From: Babylonia areolata | Lineage: Eukaryota; Mollusca; Gastropoda; Neogastropoda; Buccinidae | DNA length: 64,000 nucleotides | NCBI RefSeq assembly: GCF_041734735.1 | Contig: NC_134883.1 | Coordinates: 19,887,247 to 19,951,246 of the forward strand | Direction of reading: 5' to 3' | Shown here: piece by piece, positions 62,105-64,000 of the stretch | Numbering within the stretch: the first letter of the stretch is position 1 | How the letters are laid out: each line of letters opens with the position of its first letter | Program-made: the position numbers and the translations under genes | The notes under the pieces: model-generated | Seen by the model: the letters and a program-made list of their open reading frames with translations, nothing else | The model's database searches: none | What the model was told of the DNA's origin: nothing

Positions 62105-62656
62105 ATTACCCTGCACCTCCTCTACCGCATTCCACACACTCATTTCTAGGCTACGTATTGCAGCTTTCACAGCACACACACACACACACACACAGGCACA
62201 CTTACTTGTACAAGCACACACACATACGCCCATATCCCCCACCCCAAACCCCACACACATATATCCAAAGATACATATATGCACAACCGCACACTCCAAT
62301 ATTCCGTTGCTCCCACAGTATAGGCATGCATACACACACATACCTCATCCTCTAACCCCCCCCCCCCCACACACACCCTCCTCCCACACACATACACATA
62401 CACACATGCACAGAACTCTCCTGACACTTGTGTACACTTACACCCTCGTCTTAGGTGTTTTCAGGGGACTATTCAATAATAGGATAGGTAAGACCTTAGT
62501 CAATGATGCAGTAAGATATGTCAAGTGTTTAGGGGTGTTTGATAGCAGGGTGGATGAGACAATCAGACAGATGTTACCTTGCACAGCAATGAGGGCGTTT
62601 GTGTTGTGTTCCAGACTGACATCTCGGCCAGCCTCTCTGAACTTCTTCTCTGCAGC
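51216..62656 (-). CDS. AMT: Aminomethyltransferase, T-protein of the glycine cleavage system; last five exons, 5' part outside window
   Basis: In mitochondria, T-protein takes the aminomethyl group from H-protein lipoamide and, with tetrahydrofolate, yields 5,10-methylene-THF and ammonia. Exons in transcript order: 62656-62578, 60064-59919, 58836-58650, 53858-53742, 51436-51216. All junctions are GT-AG and all phases agree, giving 249 residues that match human AMT from about residue 155 to the end. Recognisable stretches: [52 protein letters not shown] with [10 protein letters not shown] after it, [19 protein letters not shown], and [16 protein letters not shown] at the C-terminus. The N-terminal half, with the folate-site aspartate, lies beyond 64000. 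The gene converges on PNPLA8 tail to tail. Its introns are almost wholly minisatellite and transposon. Confidence 0.95.
51775..52545 (+). repeat. About 60-bp minisatellite in the last AMT intron
   Basis: Unit caatcaatgcattctctgtc, cagctctccatgtgagagca, atatgatcaattgtgacaca; about 11 copies. A larger block, catgtttttgattcatcaaa, occurs at 51748 and again at 52290, showing a segmental duplication within the array. Confidence 0.93.
52680..53741 (+). repeat. G-rich array of about 29-bp units that copies an AMT donor
   Basis: Unit ggtcacattacctctggggg plus gagatagag, about 35 copies, several with G runs of 9-18. On the AMT strand each reads CCCCAGAG|gtaatgtgacctc, the exact donor context of the exon ending at 53742. 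Confidence 0.95.
53742..53858 (-). CDS. AMT: AMT exon ([12 protein letters not shown])
   Basis: 117 bp; acceptor cactgtgtgcag, donor CCCAGAG|gtaatg. Encodes [20 protein letters not shown] and [14 protein letters not shown]. The donor and the last exon bases are repeated dozens of times in the G-rich array that follows on the transcript. Confidence 0.92.
53884..54184 (+). repeat. 33-bp minisatellite, left part (split by a LINE)
   Basis: Unit acatcaactgtcaacatggc, cacagccttttcc. It starts 25 bp from the AMT acceptor at 53858, stops at the LINE and resumes at 56044. Confidence 0.93.
54185..56043 (+). mobile_element. L2-like LINE copy 3, 5'-truncated, internally rearranged; inserted in a minisatellite
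   Basis: Begins [20 protein letters not shown], then [66 protein letters not shown]-like bases near 55020 and [20 protein letters not shown]. The tail is cagcgctatataattataaa, then tactatcatcattat. Around 54730-54830 lies a piece that resembles the family's 3' tail in reverse orientation (cttgtgcagagacaaatcaa, gcgctttcgcaccagtca), an internal inversion or nested copy. Several frame breaks. Confidence 0.87.
56044..57645 (+). repeat. 33-bp minisatellite, right part, with higher-order repeat
   Basis: About 48 units of acatcaactgtcgacatggc, cacagccttttcc with acattaacc variants. A marker segment, cccagttaacaactttaaat then gcggtacatggctac, occurs at about 56920, 57305 and 57606, bounding near-identical blocks of about 385 and 301 bp. 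Confidence 0.95.
57925..58645 (+). repeat. About 57-bp minisatellite abutting an AMT donor
   Basis: Unit tagagaatgagctgtttttt, atgttcagaatgaacagctg, aagaaagcagtgttttg; about 12 copies in alternating sub-types. It reaches within about 10 bp of the donor at 58650. Confidence 0.92.
58650..58836 (-). CDS. AMT: AMT exon with [13 protein letters not shown]
   Basis: 187 bp; acceptor gttttcag|ATATCAG, donor CATTT|gtcagt. Encodes [36 protein letters not shown] and [12 protein letters not shown]. Spliced to the next exon it gives [18 protein letters not shown], the same length as human SLSWTLGKRRRAAMDFPG. The acceptor is copied in the array just upstream of it on the transcript. Confidence 0.94.
58837..59033 (+). 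repeat. 32-33-bp array that copies an AMT acceptor
   Basis: On the AMT strand each unit reads gttttcag|ATTTCAGTGCCAG then gtgtatgttat; six copies. The real acceptor is gttttcag|ATATCAGTACCAG, so both the splice site and the first 13 exon bases are copied. Confidence 0.94.
59034..59412 (-). mobile_element. tRNA-derived SINE, full length, - strand
   Basis: Read on -: tRNA-like head with GGTAACGCGTCTGCCTAGGA and GGTTCGAATCACGGC, a middle region with gtcattcggatgagacgata, agcatgcacttagtgcatgt, aaaagggttgttcctgacaa, and an AT-rich tail (aaaaagaaatacaaatacaa). About 378 bp. I recognise the middle region as a repeat common in snail sequences, from memory. It sits exactly between two different arrays. 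Confidence 0.82.
59413..59918 (+). repeat. 66-bp array that copies an AMT donor, in frame
   Basis: Unit ctccacaccatcttcagaac, atatacaccctacaccagta, gtactgtagtagtacactac, acaaac; about eight copies. On the AMT strand each holds GAAGATGGTGTGGAG|gtttgtgtag, matching the exon end GAGGATGGTGTGGAG|gtttgt. 66 bp is 22 codons and no stop occurs, so the exon frame stays open through the whole array. Confidence 0.95.
59919..60064 (-). CDS. AMT: AMT exon ending GYTGEDGVE
   Basis: 146 bp; acceptor ccatttgttgcag, donor GTGTGGAG|gtttgt (non-consensus +3 to +6). Encodes [20 protein letters not shown], then [13 protein letters not shown]. The intron that follows begins with a 66-bp array that copies the exon end and donor. 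Confidence 0.94.
60238..60468 (-). mobile_element. TTAA-flanked MITE, copy 2, inserted in the 54-bp array
   Basis: TTAA at 60238-60241 and 60465-60468. Left flank is caatacaaTTAA, right flank TTAAacaatgtgtc, exactly the intact array sequence caatacaattaaacattgtg split at TTAA. Same family as 961-1189, opposite orientation. Confidence 0.85.
60681..61355 (+). mobile_element. Non-autonomous piggyBac-like element with transposase N-terminus remnant
   Basis: TTAA at 60681-60684 and 61352-61355. Inverted ends of 29 bp, TTGAGCCCTGACCACCGG... at 60689 and its complement ending at 61262, differ at one base. An open frame on - (61177-60872) reads [20 protein letters not shown], then an acidic run ([20 protein letters not shown]), like the acidic N-terminus of piggyBac transposases; the catalytic part is absent. 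An extra end-like segment at 61274-61355 (ctcagggctcaaagggttaa) suggests a duplicated or nested terminus. Confidence 0.75.
61584..61735 (+). mobile_element. Short interspersed element (family A), copy 2
   Basis: cagtagctcaaggaggcgtc, cgttcggacaaatccatata, cgctacaccacatctgccaa, then aaggccttgag and an A-rich tail; closely similar to 36715-36900. Confidence 0.8.
61736..62577. repeat. A-rich low-complexity stretch and (CA)n
   Basis: Poly-A at 61804-61830, (aat)n at 61850-61870, (CA)n at 62069-62103 and 62173-62194, C-run at 62356-62369. No gene except the AMT exon that follows at 62578. Confidence 0.8.
62578..62656 (-). CDS. AMT: AMT exon ([18 protein letters not shown])
   Basis: 79 bp; acceptor ccactatccag, donor GTGCAAG|gtaaca; starts in phase 0 and ends one base into a Gly codon. 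Encodes [20 protein letters not shown] and the AVQG turn that precedes the middle domain. This is the most 5' AMT exon in the window. Confidence 0.9.
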
Positions 62657-62779
62657 CTGGATAGTGGGGGAGGGAAAAACAAAGCTGATCAGAGGTTCAA
62701 AAGTGAATTTAAAAAAATCATGAGACCAAAGGTTTAAACCCAATGACTAACATTTCCCACATCTCCCTCCTCCCCCACC

Positions 62780-63275
62780 ATGTGTGTGTATGTGAAGGTG
62801 AGTTGAGACACTGTGAAGAAGTGTGTGTATGTGAAGGTGAGTTGAGACACTGTGAAGAAGTGTGTGTCTGTGAAGGTGAGTTGAGACACTGTGAAGAAGT
62901 GTGTGTATGTGAAGGTGAGTTGAGACACTGTGAAGAAGTGTGTGTCTGTGAAGGTGAGTTGAGACACTGTGAAGAAGTGTGTGTCTGTGAAGGTGAGTTG
63001 AGACACTGTGAAGAAGTGTGTGTCTGTGAAGGTGAGTTGAGACACTGTGAAGAAGTGTGCGTCTGTGAAGGTGAGTTGAGACACTGTGAAGAAGTGTGTG
63101 TATGTGAAGGTGAGTTGAGACACTGTGAAGAAGTGTGTGTCTGTGAAGGTGAGTTGAGACACTGTGAAGAAGTGTGTGTCTGTGAAGGTGAGTTGAGACA
63201 CTGTGAAGAAGTGTGTGTATGTGAAGGTGAGTTGAGACACTGTGAAGAAGTGTGTGTCTGTGAAGGTGAGTTCAG
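62780..63275 (+). repeat. 39-bp minisatellite, about 12.5 copies, very uniform
   Basis: Unit gtgtgtctgtgaaggtgagt, tgagacactgtgaagaa; differences are limited to tctg/tatg and one gcg. 39 bp keeps frames open. On + each unit holds AAG|GTGAGT, a consensus donor, though no + gene is present; on - each holds cttcttcacag, acceptor-like, just upstream of the AMT exon. Confidence 0.96.
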
Positions 63276-63284
63276 TCTGCAGGC

Positions 63285-64000
63285 AAGAAGATGCCTCACA
63301 TGAAAGACCCAAAGCAACAACAAGATCCCTCACATGACAGACCCAAAGCAACCCCTCACATGAAAGACCCAAAGCAACAAGATCCCTCACATGACAGACC
63401 CAAACAAACAAGATCCCTCACATGACAGACCCAAAGCAACAAGATCCCTCACATGAAAGACCCAAAGCAACAATAAAATCCCTCACATGACAGACCCAAA
63501 GCAACAACAAGATCCCTCACATGACAGACCCAAAGCAACAACAATATCCCTCACATGACAGACCCAAAGCAACAACAATATCTCTCACATGACAGACCCA
63601 AAGCAACGACAATATCCGTCACATGACAGACCCAAAGAAACAACAAGATCCCTCACATGACAGACCCAAAGAAACAACAAGATCCCTCACATGACAGACC
63701 CAAAGCAACGACAATATCCGTCACATGACAGACCCAAAGAAACAAGATCCCTCACATGAAAGACCCAAATCAACAACAAGATCCCTCACATAACAGACCC
63801 AAAGCAACACGATCCCTCACATGACAGACCCAAAGCAACAACAATATCCATCACATGACAGACCCAAAGAAACAACAAGATCCCTCACATGACAGACCCA
63901 AAGCAACACGATCCCTCACATGACAGACCCAAAGCAACAACAATATCCCTCACATGACAGACCCAAAGCAACAAGATCCCTCACATGACAGACCCAAAGC
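63285..64000 (+). repeat. About 34-bp minisatellite to window end
   Basis: Unit ctcacatgacagacccaaag, caacaacaagatcc with 3- and 6-bp deletions; about 22 copies, continuing past the edge. Confidence 0.94.

Noticed and set aside
62718-63411. Open frames of 225, 201 and 186 codons (CEGELRHCEEV and others)
   Set aside because: 39-bp uniform array, 13 codons, open in three frames.

Overview
The window looks like nuclear DNA of a mollusc, most likely a marine gastropod. The reasons are intron-split host genes of animal type, L2-like, Rex1-like and I-like LINEs, Tc1 and TTAA-target DNA elements, and short interspersed repeats of a type I associate with snails. The species is my inference and was not tested.

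Two host genes are supported by full exon chains with matching phases, and they point towards each other. On the + strand, PNPLA8 (calcium-independent phospholipase A2-gamma, patatin family) has seven coding exons from 8904 to 43253, 1046 codons in all. It has a basic N-terminus, an in-frame 13-residue repeat, and the lipase parts in order: DGGGTR loop, GVSTG serine, DGG aspartate. On the - strand, AMT (T-protein of the mitochondrial glycine cleavage system) is present as its last five coding exons, 62656 down to 51216; its 5' part lies beyond the right edge. The roughly 7.5 kb between the two 3' ends holds tandem arrays, a LINE and one SINE-like insertion.

Layout: 1-2600, microsatellites and a TTAA MITE; 2600-8900, a possible 5' UTR exon, a 1.4 kb polypurine tract and two minisatellites; 8.9-10.9 kb, the large PNPLA8 exon; 10.9-22 kb, an intron with a 60-bp array, a Rex1-like LINE, a 48-bp array, an I-like LINE and a 31-32-bp array; 22-43 kb, the remaining PNPLA8 exons separated by arrays, an L2-like LINE, a broken Gypsy fossil and a Tc1 remnant; 43.7-51 kb, intergenic arrays and a second L2-like LINE; 51-62.7 kb, AMT exons among arrays, a third L2-like LINE, a tRNA-derived SINE and TTAA elements; 62.7-64 kb, two more arrays.

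By my tally about 27-28 kb of the 64 kb is tandem repeat, in more than 30 different families. The most unusual pattern is that several arrays begin exactly at an exon edge and their unit copies the splice site itself: AMT exon donors at 59919 and 53742, AMT acceptor at 58836, PNPLA8 donor at 39994 and PNPLA8 acceptor near 43003. At the PNPLA8 3' end, a 42-bp coding segment is repeated four times; the first three copies each start GT and end AG, so the duplicates have intron form. Mobile elements (three L2-like LINEs, two TTAA elements, a SINE) sit inside these arrays, so the neighbouring repeat units show what the empty insertion sites looked like.
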